DNA of 64,000 bases from CAWBUW01 sp963792075 (GTDB taxonomy: Bacteria; Chloroflexota; Anaerolineae; Anaerolineales; UBA4823), in contig CAWBUW010000004.1 in the NCBI GenBank assembly GCA_963792075.1, positions 45,801 through 109,800 on the forward strand, given 5' to 3'. Shown here piece after piece: positions 10,037 to 22,053 of the stretch (positions are counted from its first letter, which is position 1; each line of letters begins with the position of its first letter). The position numbers were made by a program, and so were the translations under genes. The notes beneath the pieces are model-generated. The model did not search any database. It had not been told where the DNA came from and saw nothing but the letters and a program-made list of their open reading frames with translations.

Positions 10037-11030
10037 ACAATGATGCTCTACTGTCTATAAAAAATTTAAAAGTAAGTTTTACCGGGGACTACGGTGTTGT
10101 AAAGGCCGTCGACGATGTTAGTTTTAGTATTAAAAAAGGTGAGAGCGTGGCGTTCGTGGGGGAATCTGGCTGCGGTAAAAGTGTAACAGCACTTTCCATA
10201 ATGGGGTTGCTCCAATCGCCATCCAAAATATCCGTTAGCGGGGAGATAATTTTTGAAGGCAGTTATCTCTTCGAGCTTAGCGAAAGAGAGTTGCTGAAAC
10301 TCCGCGGTAACAAAATCGGCATGATATTTCAAGACCCCATGACTTCCCTGAACCCCCTTATGAGAATTGGGGATCAGATCTCGGAAGTTCTTAATATCCA
10401 CTATGGAATACGGCAGAAAGAGGGGATGCGGATGGCAATCGAACTGATACGTTCAGTTGGAATACCGCGCCCTGAAGAGGTTGCATATGAGTTCCCGCAT
10501 CGGCTTTCGGGGGGGATGCGCCAACGAACAATGATAGCGATAGCCATGGCATGCGAGCCCGACGTATTGATAGCGGACGAACCTACAACAGCTCTCGATG
10601 TGACGATACAGGCACAGATAATGGCGTTGATCAAGCAGCTTATACTGAAAAAGAACATGGCGATGCTCTTGATTACACACGATCTAGGGATTGTAGCCGA
10701 AACGTCCCGATCGCGTCATTGTGATGTACGCCGGGCATATAGTGGAACAGGCGGACATCATGGATCTTTTTGATAAGCCGGAGCACCCATATACGAGAGG
10801 TCTTCTGCATTCCATCCCAAAACTAAACGAAGAAAAAGACAGGCTTTTCACGATAGCGGGTACCGTCCCGAATAATATCACTATGCAGATCGGGTGCCCG
10901 TTTAGCCTTTCGCTGCGGCAACGTGATAGATCGCTGTCTTAATGTGTTTCCTGAGCTAACCGAACGTTCCAAAGGGCACTTCGTAAGATGTTGGCACACC
11001 GACGAGGAAAAACAGCAACCAGGCAAGTAA
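10033..11030 (+). CDS. dipeptide-type ABC transporter ATPase (DppD family), frameshifted near the C terminus
   Basis: Cytoplasmic ATP-binding subunit: Walker A GESGCGKSVT, Q-loop MIFQDPMTSLNPL, ABC signature LSGGMRQR, Walker B VLIADEPTTALD, and H-loop ITHDLGIV. After 10700 the reading frame shifts, and the oligopeptide-transporter C-terminal domain follows (HPYTRGLLHSIPKL; then a Cys-containing GCPF segment that usually binds an Fe-S cluster or stabilises DppD/OppD). Near 10910 it shifts again to reach the stop at 11030. Start is ATG 10033, overlapping the upstream stop. Confidence 0.85.
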
Positions 11031-11063
11031 TCGAAACATTATCAATAGATGGAGGTTGTTGTA

Positions 11064-12018
11064 TTGGAACCAATTATTGAGGTAAAAAGGGTAAAAAAAT
11101 ATTTTGCTATTAAAGAGGGTTTCCATACCTCGTATTTACACGCTGTAGACGGCGTGACCTTTTCCATCGGAGAAGGAGAAACATTAGGACTAGTCGGAGA
11201 ATCCGGCTGCGGTAAATCGACATTTGGCAGGATTTTGTTGATGCTCACTCCACCATCAGAAGGAAGCATCAAATTCTGCGGTGAAGAGCTAACAAAAATG
11301 AACGAAAGCAAGCTCCTCAAAAAACATAGCGAGTTTCAGATGATCTTTCAGGATCCGTTTGCGTCCCTTAATCCGAGGCATACCGTTCGCACGATACTTG
11401 AAGAACCAGTGATTATCCATAAAATAATTACAGTCGAAAAAGGACCGGTTGGAATATGTGAAGCAGCTTATGAACAGCGTAGGCATTAATTCTCTTTCTG
11501 TTAATAAAAAGCCAGGGGAGTTTTCCGGAGGGCAAAGACAGCGTATAGGTATTGCCCGAGCACTTTCTGTAAATCCGAAATTTATCGTTGCAGACGAGCC
11601 GGTTTCTGCGCTTGATGTGTCGATACAGTCTCAAGTATTGAACCTTATGCTCGACCTGCAGCAGAAGTATGGCTTTTCAAGCCTTTTCATCTCTCATAAC
11701 ATGAGCGTTGTAAAGCATGTCAGCAACAGGATCGCTGTTATGTATTTAGGAAAAATCGTAGAGCTGACGGATAAAAAACGGATTTATTCAGAAAGTCTAC
11801 ATCCATACACCAAGGCGCTTATATCTGCGATACCAATACCTGATCCGCATTTAAAGAAACAAGATACCTTCTGGAAGGAGATCTGCCCAACGCCATAAAT
11901 CATCCAACGGGCTGCGCATTCCATACCCATTACCAATCGCAAAAACCATATGCAAGAGAGGGCGCCTCTCCTTGCGGAGGTTAGGTCAGGGCATTATGTC
12001 GCATGCCATCTTTACTGA
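11064..12018 (+). CDS. dipeptide-type ABC transporter ATPase (DppF family), frameshifted
   Basis: Second ATPase of the importer: Walker A GESGCGKSTFGR, Q-loop MIFQDPFASLNPR, signature FSGGQRQRIGIARAL, Walker B FIVADEPVSALDVS, H-loop FISHNMSVV, and the peptide-transporter C-terminal PYTKALISAIP. Frame changes occur near 11440 and 11890; the last part continues through NHPTGCAFHTR to a stop at 12018. ATG 11049 is possible, but TTG 11064 lies eight bases after a perfect GGAGG and begins the family-like EPIIEVKRVKKYF, so I prefer it. It completes a five-component importer with genes at 4744-11030. Confidence 0.85.
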
Positions 12019-12299
12019 GACGACGGAAGGTGAAAGGATTAATCCAACCGAGGGTTGGTATGAATTTGTATTTGCATGATTTTTAATGACACTGATGCTC
12101 TCAATGCCCTTTTTGTAGTAATCTCCACTCTGATGGGCAAGAAGGCCGTTTTCTCGTGGTGAATGCTGATGGCAGGGACGGTTCTTGCTGCAATTCTGGC
12201 GTTGATCGTCTGGCCCTCGTGCAGAAGAAGTTAGTTTAATGGGTAATTTGGCGGTGGAATTAAAGGGTAATACCCTTACAAATGTGGAAAGGCAAATGA
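12019..12299. other. intergenic region, no supported gene
   Basis: 281 bp between the last ABC ATPase and the UxaA-type gene. Short open stretches occur in all plus-strand frames but none shows recognisable homology, so this may hold a remnant gene. No hairpin or promoter stands out. Confidence 0.4.
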
Positions 12300-13760
12300 A
12301 TGAAAAATATTTTACTCTTGGACGAACGAGACAATGTTGCAATTGCGTTACACGATCTTTTACCGGGTGAAACAGTGACGGTAAAAGGAAGAACAATTGT
12401 ATGTATAAAGCCGATTCCAAATGGACACAAATTTGCGATTGAAATGATCAAAAAAGATAGCGAAATAATTACGATCTGGTGAAGATATCGGTATGGCGGG
12501 CTGTGATATTCAACCTGGGGATCACGTACATACACATAATGTGATTGATACTACTTCTGCAAAAGAAGCCAGAGAAAGGGCCAGGTTGGGGATATGACAG
12601 ACCTTTTATGGGATTCGTACGACCGAATTCGAATTACGGGATACGTAATCATGTTTTGATCTTATCAACGGTAACCTGCGCAAATCATGTGGTTCAAGAA
12701 ATTGCTCGGGCGACAGGTACCATCCCAGTCGTCCATGACACAGGGTGCTTGCAATTCGGTGCAGACTTAGCGCAAACAAAACGTACAATTGTCGGTTGCG
12801 GCCAGAACCCGAATGTAGGTGCGGTCTTGTTCGTTGGTTTGGGCTGTGAACAGACAGTCGCAAAAGACCTGGCAGCAAAGGTCAGCGGGAAAATTACCGA
12901 GTTTATAACAATCCAGGCTTGCGGCGGCACGACTAAAGCTATTTCAAAAGAAATCGAAATCGCTAATCAGATGAAACAGGCGATATCAGGTGTTGCCAGG
13001 GTGGAATGTCCTGTCACAGCGCTTCGCGTCAGTCTTAAGTGTGGTGGATCAGACTATACAAGCGCTCTTTCAAGCAACCCGAGTGTGGGCAAATTTTCAG
13101 ATCTCTTTTTGTCACGGCAGGCGCAGGAGTGTTTCTAACAGAGACCACCAGTTTTCCGGGCAGCGAACATATTTTGGCAAACAAGACAATAAACTGTGAA
13201 GTGTCACGGCAAATTTATGAAATTCTAGATTTTTACCAGGATGAAATCGAAACACATTTTCATCTAAAATTTAGCGATGGCAACCCAAGCCCTGGAAATA
13301 AAGACGGTGGGATCACAACTCTCGCAGAGAAAATGGATTCGGGTCGCTAAAGAAAGCTGGTTCCACAACCATTCAAGGAGTACTTGGTTTCGCTGAAGAC
13401 GTTACCGATAAAACCGGTTTGTGGATTATGAGCACTGCGCGGACATGATGTTTTTTCGGTAAGCTGAACTGCAGCGGGAGGGTGTCAACTAAACATTTTC
13501 ACTACGGGGCAGGCGGGTACTCCATTGGGTAACCCGATCACACCTGTAATTAAAAGTGTGGAAATGCAAAGGTTTTTGAGTATCTCCAGGATGATATGGA
13601 TCTTAACGCTGGGAAGATCATGTTGGGTGAAAACACGATTGATGATATTGGTGCTGGAATTTTCCAGATGGTTTTAGATGTGTCCAATGGAAAATTTAAC
13701 AGATGCAAAATTAATAAACATTATGAATTTTCTATTCCAAGAATTGGTAGCACACTCTAA
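12300..13760 (+). CDS. UxaA/altronate dehydratase-family protein, frameshifted
   Basis: Iron-dependent sugar-acid dehydratase of the UxaA/GarD family. The N-terminal SAF domain (12300-12590) reads VAIALHDLLPGETV, GHKFAIEMI, then GEDIGMAGCDIQPGDHVHTHN after a frameshift near 12480. The catalytic large domain follows with FVRPNSNYGIRNHVLILSTV, VHDTGCLQFGADL and FVGLGCEQT. It closes with RVSLKCGGSDYTSALSSNP and a C-terminal tail in other frames ending IPRIGSTL at 13760. Conserved Cys and His residues are visible (NHV, HDTGC, GLGCE, KCGGSD). At least four frameshifts interrupt it. It sits upstream of an FGGY kinase and an aldolase, a dehydration, phosphorylation and aldol-cleavage arrangement typical of sugar-acid catabolism; the substrate is unknown. 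Confidence 0.75.
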
Positions 13761-13799
13761 CTTTTGTTTCTTTGATAGAGGGATCATTGAGGTTTTGTG

Positions 13800-15224
13800 A
13801 TGAATATTTTAGCCGTTGATGTTGGTACGACAGCAATGAAATTTGGAATTTATACAACAGATCTCAATAATCTATTTATTGCGACCCGCTGGTATTCCAT
13901 AAATCTCTATGAACGAGGAAAAACGGATATAGAACCCGAAAAATGGTGGAAAGCCTTTGTGGAATGCTGCCAAGAGGCTAAAGAGCTCTTTCCAACCGTG
14001 GGTGTAATCTCTTTATCTGTAACAACTCCGGGACTTGTCCCCATGGATCTGCAGGGTAAAACCCTTGGTCCTGCAATTCTATTCTTTGACGGCAGATCGC
14101 ATGAACAGGCGAATGCCATCCGCCAAAAGGTCGGCGAAAGTAAGTTTTAAGCGAAACTTGTAATTTGCCGGTCTCTGGCGGTTCATCTTTGGCGTCGATC
14201 CTGTGGATCAAAGAAAACCAACCTGATGTCTGGGCTAAAACAGCAAAATTTGGCCATTGCAACACCTATATAATTCACCAGCTCACTGGTGTTTGGGCGA
14301 TCGATCCATCCACAGTGTCTATTACTGGTTTGTACAATACAAGAAAAAATGATCTGACGTGGAATAAAGATGTGATAAGAATTGCCGAAATTCCTGAAGA
14401 GAAACTTCCGCAATTATTCCCTTCAGATGCTGTAGTTGGCAATATTCTTCCTCAGATTGCCAGTGAGCTTGGTTTCTCAAAAGATTGCACAGTTTTGTGC
14501 GGCGGGAATGACGCCGTTTTTTAGTTTTCCTCTCGGGTGGGATGAGAACCCCTGGAGAGATTTCTAACATCAATGGAACGTGCGAGATTACTGCGGTTTG
14601 TTTGGATCATCCGCTTAGTTCAGGAAATTTCAATATCCGTACCCATGTATTGCCCGGGTTATGGTTATCGTTTTTCATTTTGAATACCGGCGGTAAGGCT
14701 TTGGAATGGTTAAAGTCTGTATTTTGTAGTGAAATAACCGAAGAAACATTTTATGCGGATTACATGCCCTCAGTCATCAATTCCTTTTTTGATAATGGAT
14801 CGGTTGATGATAACGAGTTGGATCTTCCTGATTTTGAACCGTATTTACAAGGCTCACGGTATTCGATAGAACAACTTACCGCCTGTTTTTTCAAAAGTTA
14901 CACTCGAAACCACGCGTGAAAAATTCTTGATGAGCGTGTTGCGCAGTAATGCACAATATCAGGGAGCTCATTTAAAAGAATTGAGCGAATATGTCATGCT
15001 TCAACCTAAAGTATTAATGACTGGTGGCGGGGCAAAAATTTAGGGAAATCGAAAAGGTCAAGCAGCAATGGAGCCGTTTAAATTATGAGTTGGAGTATCA
15101 AGAACAATATCCCTCAATGCTTGGAGCTGCAATTTTAGGTCAATCAAATTTATCCCATAAACCATTGATCGAATTACTTAATTCTGCAGATTTGCAAGAA
15201 AAGATAGGGAAAAATGAAGCCTGA
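13800..15224 (+). CDS. FGGY-family carbohydrate kinase, frameshifted
   Basis: ATP-dependent sugar or sugar-alcohol kinase of the xylulokinase/gluconokinase family. The N-terminal phosphate-binding loop is AVDVGTTAMKFGIY; FFDGRSHEQANAI, LASILWIKENQPDVW, TVLCGGNDAVF and a glycine-rich LMTGGGAK near the C terminus are family landmarks. The ATG at 13800 is preceded by GAGG. Frame changes near 14145, 14520, 14890 and 15040 split it, but the overall length (about 475 residues) is normal. Its 3' end overlaps the next gene by about 10 bp, so it is part of the same transcription unit as the UxaA-type protein and the DHDPS-family aldolase. Confidence 0.8.
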
Positions 15225-16106
15225 ATTGTCGGGAATAATTGCTCCTGTCACTACACCTTTTGTAGATGATCAAGTTGAGATCGGTTTTCTTAGAGAAAAC
15301 ATTCGGCGATATGGAACCACAGACCTGGCCGGATATTATGCTTTAGGAACAAATGGCGAAGCCAGTTTCCTTGACCGATCAAAAAAAACAGCAAATTATG
15401 CGTACGGTAAATGCAGGAGCGGATAAAGGGTCAATTTGTGATTGGCGGCGCTTAGTATGAATCTACCTACCACACGATTGAAACGGCTAAAGAATTTGCT
15501 GATTTGGGGGTCGACTTTATTTCGGTTTTGGCACCCAGCTACTTTAAAAAGCAGATGACCGAAGAAGCGCTTTTGTCTTATTTTTTCTCTGTTGCCGATA
15601 ACAGCCCAATTCCTATTTTGCTCTATAACGCACCTGATTACACAGGAAATCGCAATTACTCCCCGTTTATCCAGAAAAAGTTTCCAGACATGAAAATATA
15701 GCCGGAATCAAAAGCGCCCTTCTTCCGGGGAGTTTTATGCAATTTATTGAGATTGCAAAGCCTGGTTTCACGATCATGTCTGGAACAATCAACACTTTAC
15801 TTTCAGCCATGTTTCTAGGCGCTGCAGGCGGGGTTGTTTCGCTGGCAGATCCTTTCCCTGAAGTGTGTTGTGAATTGTATAAACTTGCTAAACAGGGAAA
15901 CTGGGAACAAGCAAAATCTTTACACACCCGGTTGATAAGATTGGCAAGATCTGTTTCAGGATCATATGGTGTGGCCGGTGTGAAATTTGCCATGGATTTG
16001 ACGGGCTTTCACGGTGGAGTTCCAAGGCGGCCACTTTTACCCCCTCGCAACTACCGAGCAAGAATTAATTCAAGTGGCGATCGAAGAAGCTCAACTGCCT
16101 GATTGA
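15214..16106 (+). CDS. DHDPS/N-acetylneuraminate lyase-family aldolase, frameshifted
   Basis: Class I Schiff-base aldolase family (dihydrodipicolinate synthase, KDG aldolase, sialate lyase). It starts MKPELSGIIAPVTTPF; YALGTNGEASFL corresponds to the GTTGE pyruvate carboxylate-binding motif; PIPILLYNAPDYTGN corresponds to the YNxP motif with the Tyr; and the Schiff-base Lys region is IAGIKSA-like near 15700 after a frameshift. The end (LATTEQELIQVAIEEAQLPD) is reached in a third frame. The family is normally about 295 residues, which matches. In this neighbourhood, cleavage of a 2-keto-3-deoxy acid to pyruvate and an aldehyde is a reasonable guess. Confidence 0.8.
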
Positions 16107-16112
16107 TCAAGG

Positions 16113-17779
16113 ATGAAAACTGACATGCAAATTCTAATGAAACCTACTTCTGATGTTCTTGTGATTGGAGGAGGAACAGCAGCACTCAGAGCAAAATCAT
16201 CTGTTGCACAAAATGAGGCGAACATCTGTCACAATTCTCAGGAAGGGAAGCCCAAATCTTGGTATTGTAGCGATGTGTGCGGTAGTTCCAGATACAGACG
16301 ACACAGTTGAAAAATTTGTTAACGACACCATGACCTGTGGAAAATTTATGGCTGATCCCGGTCTGGCTGCAATTTTGACCTCTGAGGCTTTCAAGGAAGT
16401 AGAATATTTTGAAGCACGAGGGCTAAGTTTTCGACATCCAAATTCATATGCCCCGCGTTTGACATCTGGTAACGCCACTCCACGAACAATTTATACAAAT
16501 GATCGTACTGGGCACTGCTCTTTTATCTTGTATGCAAAGAATTTTGAACCAAAATCATGTATCTATCCTGCAAAACAAACAAGCGATCCGTTTGTTAAAG
16601 GATAGTTCGAAGATCTTAGGCGCATTAGTGATAGATCTCAATAAGTGGGAGCTTGAAGCATACCCGGCCAAAGCGGTTATTATTGGCAACCGGGGGTCTT
16701 GGGCAATTTTATGCTGGATCTAATAACAACCCCCATCTTTCAGGAGATGGTTATGCTTTGGCTTTGCAAGCTGGTGCTGAACTTGCCGATATGGAATTTG
16801 TCCAATTTGAACCATTTACGATTCGGACAAATCGGGTTGAGGACTTTTTTGGGATTTCTTTTCTTTTGGGAGATGATCCAAAAATCACCAATTCTTTAGG
16901 TGAAAATTTCTTGCCTGGTAAGGCAGTTAACTTTGGAAAAGACATATTATCGCGAGAGATATTTGAAACAGATCCGAGATGGAAAGGGCTTGCCGTTAGG
17001 GGGAATCTCGGTTTGATGTTACTCATGTGCCTGAAGAAGCTCTCAAACTCCACAGATCGCTTCTTGAAGTACTGCAAACGGGTTGGGATTGATCCGTACC
17101 GCGAACCATTTGAGGCGGGACCCTCACAACATTATATGTTGGGCAGCGTTTGCATAGACTTAAAGAGTCAAAGCACAATTCCGGGTTTATTTGCTGCAGG
17201 TGAAGTGGCGACAGGTGTTCATGGCGCAGCCAATCGGAGGCAACTCAGCCACTGACGTATTGGTTTTTGGCGCGCGTGCCATTGCATTTGGCTGCCGGAT
17301 TATACCAAAACCATTGATCTCCAGCTCTTAAGCTTTATCCAACGCTCGATCCGAATATTCAAGCATTTGAAAAAATAACTTGCACGCAACTCGCCATTAA
17401 CCCGATTAACTGACCAGGTCGTGATCGAACTCCGTTCTTTACTGTACAACCAGACAGGTCTGATTAGAAACGAAGCTGGTCTTCAAGACGCTTTAAGAGC
17501 AATGAAAAACAAACGCGCTGTGCTGAAAAAAGAGTAAGGGCTCAATCTTTGCCTGATCAGGTCAAATTACTTAAAGTAAAATCGATTGGCAATTGCCGAG
17601 ATGATTTGTGTTGGGGCATTACAACGTAAAAATCGCGCGGGGTCCACTACCGTGAAGATTTCCCAGAACGAAATGATATTACAGGTTTCGAAAAAAACTA
17701 TCTTCCGTCAGGAAAATGGTCAAATTTCCTTTAGGACAGCCAGGTTGTTATGGACTGGGAAGTTAGAAAAGGGTGAATG
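16113..17779 (+). CDS. FAD-binding fumarate reductase/succinate dehydrogenase-like flavoprotein, frameshifted
   Basis: Flavoprotein of the succinate dehydrogenase/fumarate reductase/aspartate oxidase family. The dinucleotide-binding start is SDVLVIGGGTAALRA; LATGGLGQFYAGSNNNPHLS and GDGYALALQAGAELADMEF mark the FAD domain. GLFAAGEVATGVHGA and the C-terminal helical domain ending SRGVHYREDFPERND complete it. The last motif contains the HYRED sequence conserved in this family. At least six frame changes occur between 16200 and 17720. No iron-sulfur or membrane-anchor subunit is adjacent, suggesting a soluble enzyme. It ends overlapping the FdrA start. Confidence 0.75.
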
Positions 17780-19340
17780 ACAATGGTGGTCAAAGTAATA
17801 ATTCGTAAACAAGAATATCGAGACTCCGTTGTCTTATTAGAGATTTCGAAGAAAATCCAAACCTCACCTGGAATTCTCGATGCAGTAGTTGTCATGGGAA
17901 CCAGCAGTAATAAAGAAATCCTCTCAAATCTAGAAATGCTGACTGAAGAAGTATCAGCCGCAAGCGCCAACGATTTGATCATCGTTATTAAAAGCTATTT
18001 CTGATGAAAGGAGCGGCCCAAAAGGTTGTTTCAAAACTGGGGACTTTTTTTGAGCGCCCTGAAGAAGTTCAAACAAATAAAACATATACATCTTTTGAGT
18101 TTGCGATCCAGGGTATGCCAGAGGGCAAATATCGCGGGCCATTTCAGTTCCCGGTGAATTCGCGGCGCGTGCTGCCAGGCAGGCATTAAAAAATGGACTC
18201 CTCACGATTGTATTTAGCGATAATGTTCCGATCGTAAAAGATGAAGTGGCAATCAAACAGATGGCGTCTGATTTAGGACTTTTTGTGTTCGGTCCAGATT
18301 GCGGTGTTTGCAACCTATCAGAAATCGCTTTCGTATTGGCTAGCCGGGTAACAAAAGGGCCAGTTGGGATTGTCGGTGCTTCTGGCAGCGGCGTGCAGGA
18401 ATTATGTGGCATCCTTGACCAGAATGGTATTGGTATTTCACAGGCAATTGGTACAGGCGGCACCGCGATCTATCAGACAAAGTAGGCGCAATTATGATGT
18501 TGCGCGGTATAGAGATGTTGGAAGCTGACCCTGAAACCCAGGTGATCGTTCTTGTAGGCAAAGTTCCTTCAAAAACTGTTCTCAACACTCTTATTCAGAA
18601 AACGTCAGGCTCGCAAGAAACCGGTAGTGGTTTGTTTTGAACGGACAAATCCAACCCTGGGCAGATGCTGGAGTGTACTTTGCGCTAACCATGGATACTG
18701 CTGGTCAGATCGTGACCGCGCTGGTCGATAACGAGGTGCCTGCTCCAAGCCTGTTTTCAAAAGGGAAGAATCACTTTTCTCGATGCTTGCTCAACTAAAA
18801 GGAACGCTGCATAAAAATCAGAAGTATATTCGCGGCATATTCGGTGGAGGAACTTTTGTTGCACAGGCTCAGGTCATTCTTCAAGACCTGCTTCAGGAGC
18901 GGAACAGCAATTCACCTTTCGCTGGTGGGAAAAAATTAGCCGAAGTGACAAAATCTATTGGACATACGTTTATAGATCTTGGAGATGAAGAATTTACTCG
19001 AGGTCGTGCGCACCCAGTGATTGATATGCTGCCTTACCAAATTGCGATATTGCGTGAAATGCAAGACCATGAAACCGCAGTACTATTGGTAGATGTTATT
19101 CTGGTCCGGCGGTTCATTCTGACCCTGCCGGATATATCTGCAATGCAATAGAGAAAAAGCCCGTCAGAAAACGAGTAATCGACCGGTGATTATTGCTTCT
19201 GTTTGTGGAACCCAACTCGATCCACAAAATATTGGTGAGCAAATTCAAAAGTTGAAGTCTGCGGGTGTGATTGTTTTGCCTTCAAGCGCTCAGGCAGCTG
19301 CTCTGGCAGGCATTTTGGTCTGTGACAAAACTTTTGAAGA
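17777..19340 (+). CDS. fdrA: FdrA-type acyl-CoA synthetase-like protein, frameshifted
   Basis: The N terminus (VKVIIRKQEYRDSVVLLEIS, then VVVMGTSSNKEILSNL) and the later GIVGASGSGVQELC and LGDEEFTRGRAHPVIDMLPY blocks match FdrA, a succinyl-CoA-synthetase-related protein encoded beside DUF1116 genes in purine/oxamate degradation clusters (E. coli fdrA-ylbE). The C-terminal end is VIIASVCGTQLDPQN followed by VIVLPSSAQAAALAGIL. Frame changes occur near 18000, 18150, 18480, 18620, 18780 and 19150. The frame carrying the FdrA C terminus runs on without a stop into the DUF1116 sequence, so the two may be fused or separated by an unrecognised start near 19443. Confidence 0.75.
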
Positions 19341-19442
19341 TGGGTTCAACTGCCTCGACAAGCTGGTTCCTCATAATTTTCAGGATATTCACAAGTTACC
19401 CGTTACAAGGATTGTCTCTCAAAAAGGTTATTCATTATTCCC

Positions 19443-20861
19443 TGTGAACCCGAAAGTGATCAATATTGGCGTTAAATTATTGGCTGATTTCCGCGAATCT
19501 CAAGGGGTAGAGGTTGCTCAGGTAACCTGGGCACCTCCGGCAGGGGGTGAAGTTGGCATTATCCGTCTCCTTGATCGTTTTAAATGCGGATGAAGTCCTT
19601 CAGGCAAAAATCAAGCAGGCCAACGACCAGGTTTTCAAAACAATTGTCGATGGTCAACCTGTCTGGAAAGACGCAAAACCAGCGGGAGAAGTAATTCCTG
19701 GATTCCGCAAGAATACGACTGCTTACCCAGGACCAGAAATTGATATTGATGATATGGTGCCTTGTTATCAGGACGGCGTTCTAGGGGCAGCGATTGTTGA
19801 AGGTCTGGCGGGCACCCGTCAAGAAGTTTATCAAAAGGTCAAGTCCGGTGCGATTGAATTGGTTCCAGCATGGAAGTACAACGTTCCAATAGCGGGTATG
19901 GCAGGGGTCAGCGCTTCTATGATCGTAATGGTTTGTGAAGATATTGCTCACGGTACTTTCGGTTTTTCTCCGATCATGGAAGGACCATCTTACGAAGCGT
20001 TACGATCCGGAGTTTATAACGAGGTTGTTCATCGACGCTGGAATTGGTTCAGAGCCACGATGGGACCAAGTGTTAAACTTGGCGCTTCAAAAAATGTCTG
20101 GAATTAACTTGCGCCACATGATATCACGCGCGATTGATGGGGGATGAGTTGCACACGCGGTGAAATGGCCTGCATGGCTTTAATCTTGGGTGAGTTGGCT
20201 CCTCAAATATTGACCCTGGATTGGCCGAAAGAAGAACTTCGAGAATGCCTTGATTTTATTCGGGTCACCGAGCGATTTTCACAAAATATTTTGATAGCCG
20301 GCTCGGCTGCGGTTCTAAAATCAGTCGCGAATGTGCCTTACAGCTCAGTTGTCATTGGCATGGGAGGAAATGGTGTCGAGATGGGTATTCGAATTAGCCA
20401 ACAGCCGGATAAAGGAAACCTTTTGCGCTCCTGCTCCCCTAATATTAGGAAGGTATATAAACCCACACACCAAACCTGGAGATACGGTTCCATTTGCCGG
20501 TGACAGCTGCATGGTCACAGTTTACGGATTGGGAGCCTGTGCTGCAGCAGCTTCTCCCCCTGTGACAGTTTTAGGCGGCGGTACTGTGCAGGATGCATCA
20601 AATCGTACCCGGGATATGTGGAAGATCACGACGGGACGCAACCCGAACTATGCGATTGCGAACCTGAACTTTGAAGGCGTCCCAACGGGCATTGATATTA
20701 TAAAGATTTTGGAAAGCAATATTTTACCGGTGAGTCACGCAGGGATGAAATTTAAAAAAGGAGGGTTAGCCGGTGCAGGCAACGCCCGGGTTCCTTTTGA
20801 GTGTTTCAAAAAAGCCTTTGTTGAATTTGCAAAGCAGATAGGTATTGAATTATTGTATTAA
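19443..20861 (+). CDS. DUF1116 protein (YlbE family), frameshifted
   Basis: Family DUF1116, partner of FdrA. Recognisable blocks are PKVINIGVKLLADF and VTWAPPAGGE at the N terminus, then YPGPEIDIDDMVPCYQDGVL, GAIELVPAWKYNVPIAGMAG, MVCEDIAHGTFGFSPIMEGP, SSVVIGMGGNGVEMGIR, and the C-terminal DASNRTRDMWKITTGRNPNY. Frame changes occur near 19550, 20000-20150 and 20400. GTG at 19443 is a candidate start. Ends at TAA 20861. In E. coli the neighbouring gene is a carbamate-kinase-like enzyme of the oxamate carbamoyltransferase system; here an acetate-kinase-family gene follows instead. Confidence 0.75.
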
Positions 20862-22053
20862 TTGCGAATGTGGGATATCTCATTTAAATATCGCTTGTTC
20901 GATATGAACGGTGAGCGCTGTCTCGCAAGCGGCAAAGTAGATCGCATTGGCTCACCCGCCTTCTCGTTTAATTCATCAAGTTGAAGGTAAACAAGCCTAT
21001 CAAGAAACAATATCTATACCTGGTCAAGCGGAAGCAATCAAGCGGGTTCTCGAGTTGCTGGTGGCTGAAAATACATCTTGTCTGCAAGCATTGACAGAAA
21101 TCGATGTTATAGGGTTTAAAGCGGTTCACGCTGGCGAATTTTTCTGGAACCTTCGGTTGTTGATGACGATCTAATTGCCCGCATGGAGCGGTTTGCTGAT
21201 GTCGCTCCGGCGCATAACCCGGTTTACATACAGGCTATGAAAATCTTCCAGGATCTATTGCCAGATATTCAGCAAGTGGCTGTTTTCGAGACAGGGTTTC
21301 ATCGCCATATACCCGATTACGCGTACATTTACAGCACCCCTTACGAGTGGTATGAGAAGTATGAAATACGCCGCTATGGCTTTCACGGTAATTCGTTCAG
21401 TTATATATCAAATCGGGCTCCCCAGGTTTAAAAGCGGGACATCCAGGGATTACGCCTTATTGCTTGCCACCTGGGTGGAAGTTCTTCAATTTGTGCCATT
21501 CGGGATGGAAAATCTATTGATACAAGTATGGGCTTTTCTCCTCAAGCAGGCGTTCCGATGGGTACACGTTGTGGAGATATTGACGCTTGTATCCTTTTCA
21601 GAATGATTGAGAAAGAGGGTTTCTCGGTAAAAAAAATACGAGATCAACTAACCAATAACTCTGGTTTATTAGGGATATCTGGTGTTGGAGTAGACGTGCG
21701 CGAGTTATTAAAGGTGGCATCTGATGGGCAACCAGCGGGCAGAGTTAGCAATTGATACCTATGCTTACGCCGTGAAGAAATATATTGGTGCTTACGCAGC
21801 CTCGCTTCATGGGGTAGATGCGCTGGTTTTTTCTGGCGGAATTTGGAGAAAACTCCCCTGAATTCGTTTAAATGTTTGTGAAGGATTGGAATTTCTTGGA
21901 ATCAAATTGCATTATGGAAAAACTTTAAGGCCATTGGTATTGAAACCGAGATCAACAATGGCGGGATTCCGATTTTCTGAAATCCCTACAAATGAAGAAT
22001 TAACGGTCGCAAGAAGTGTTGCATCGGAATTCAGGACCCTGACAACCCATTGA
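20846..22053 (+). CDS. acetate/butyrate kinase-family enzyme, frameshifted
   Basis: Acyl-phosphate kinase of the acetate kinase family, which makes ATP from an acyl or carbamoyl phosphate. The N terminus can be read as VLIANVG followed by FKYRLFDMNGERC. Further landmarks are APAHNPVYIQAMKIF, VFETGFHRHIPDYAYIYST, YEIRRYGFHGNSFSYIS and GFSPQAGVPMGTRCGDID. Near the C terminus FSGGIGENSPEFR is spread over two frames. Frame changes occur near 20895, 20985, 21140, 21410, 21530, 21730 and 21845. No ATG start is visible; the gene overlaps the 3' end of the DUF1116 gene. In this context it could generate ATP from the acyl phosphate released by FdrA/DUF1116 chemistry. Confidence 0.7.
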
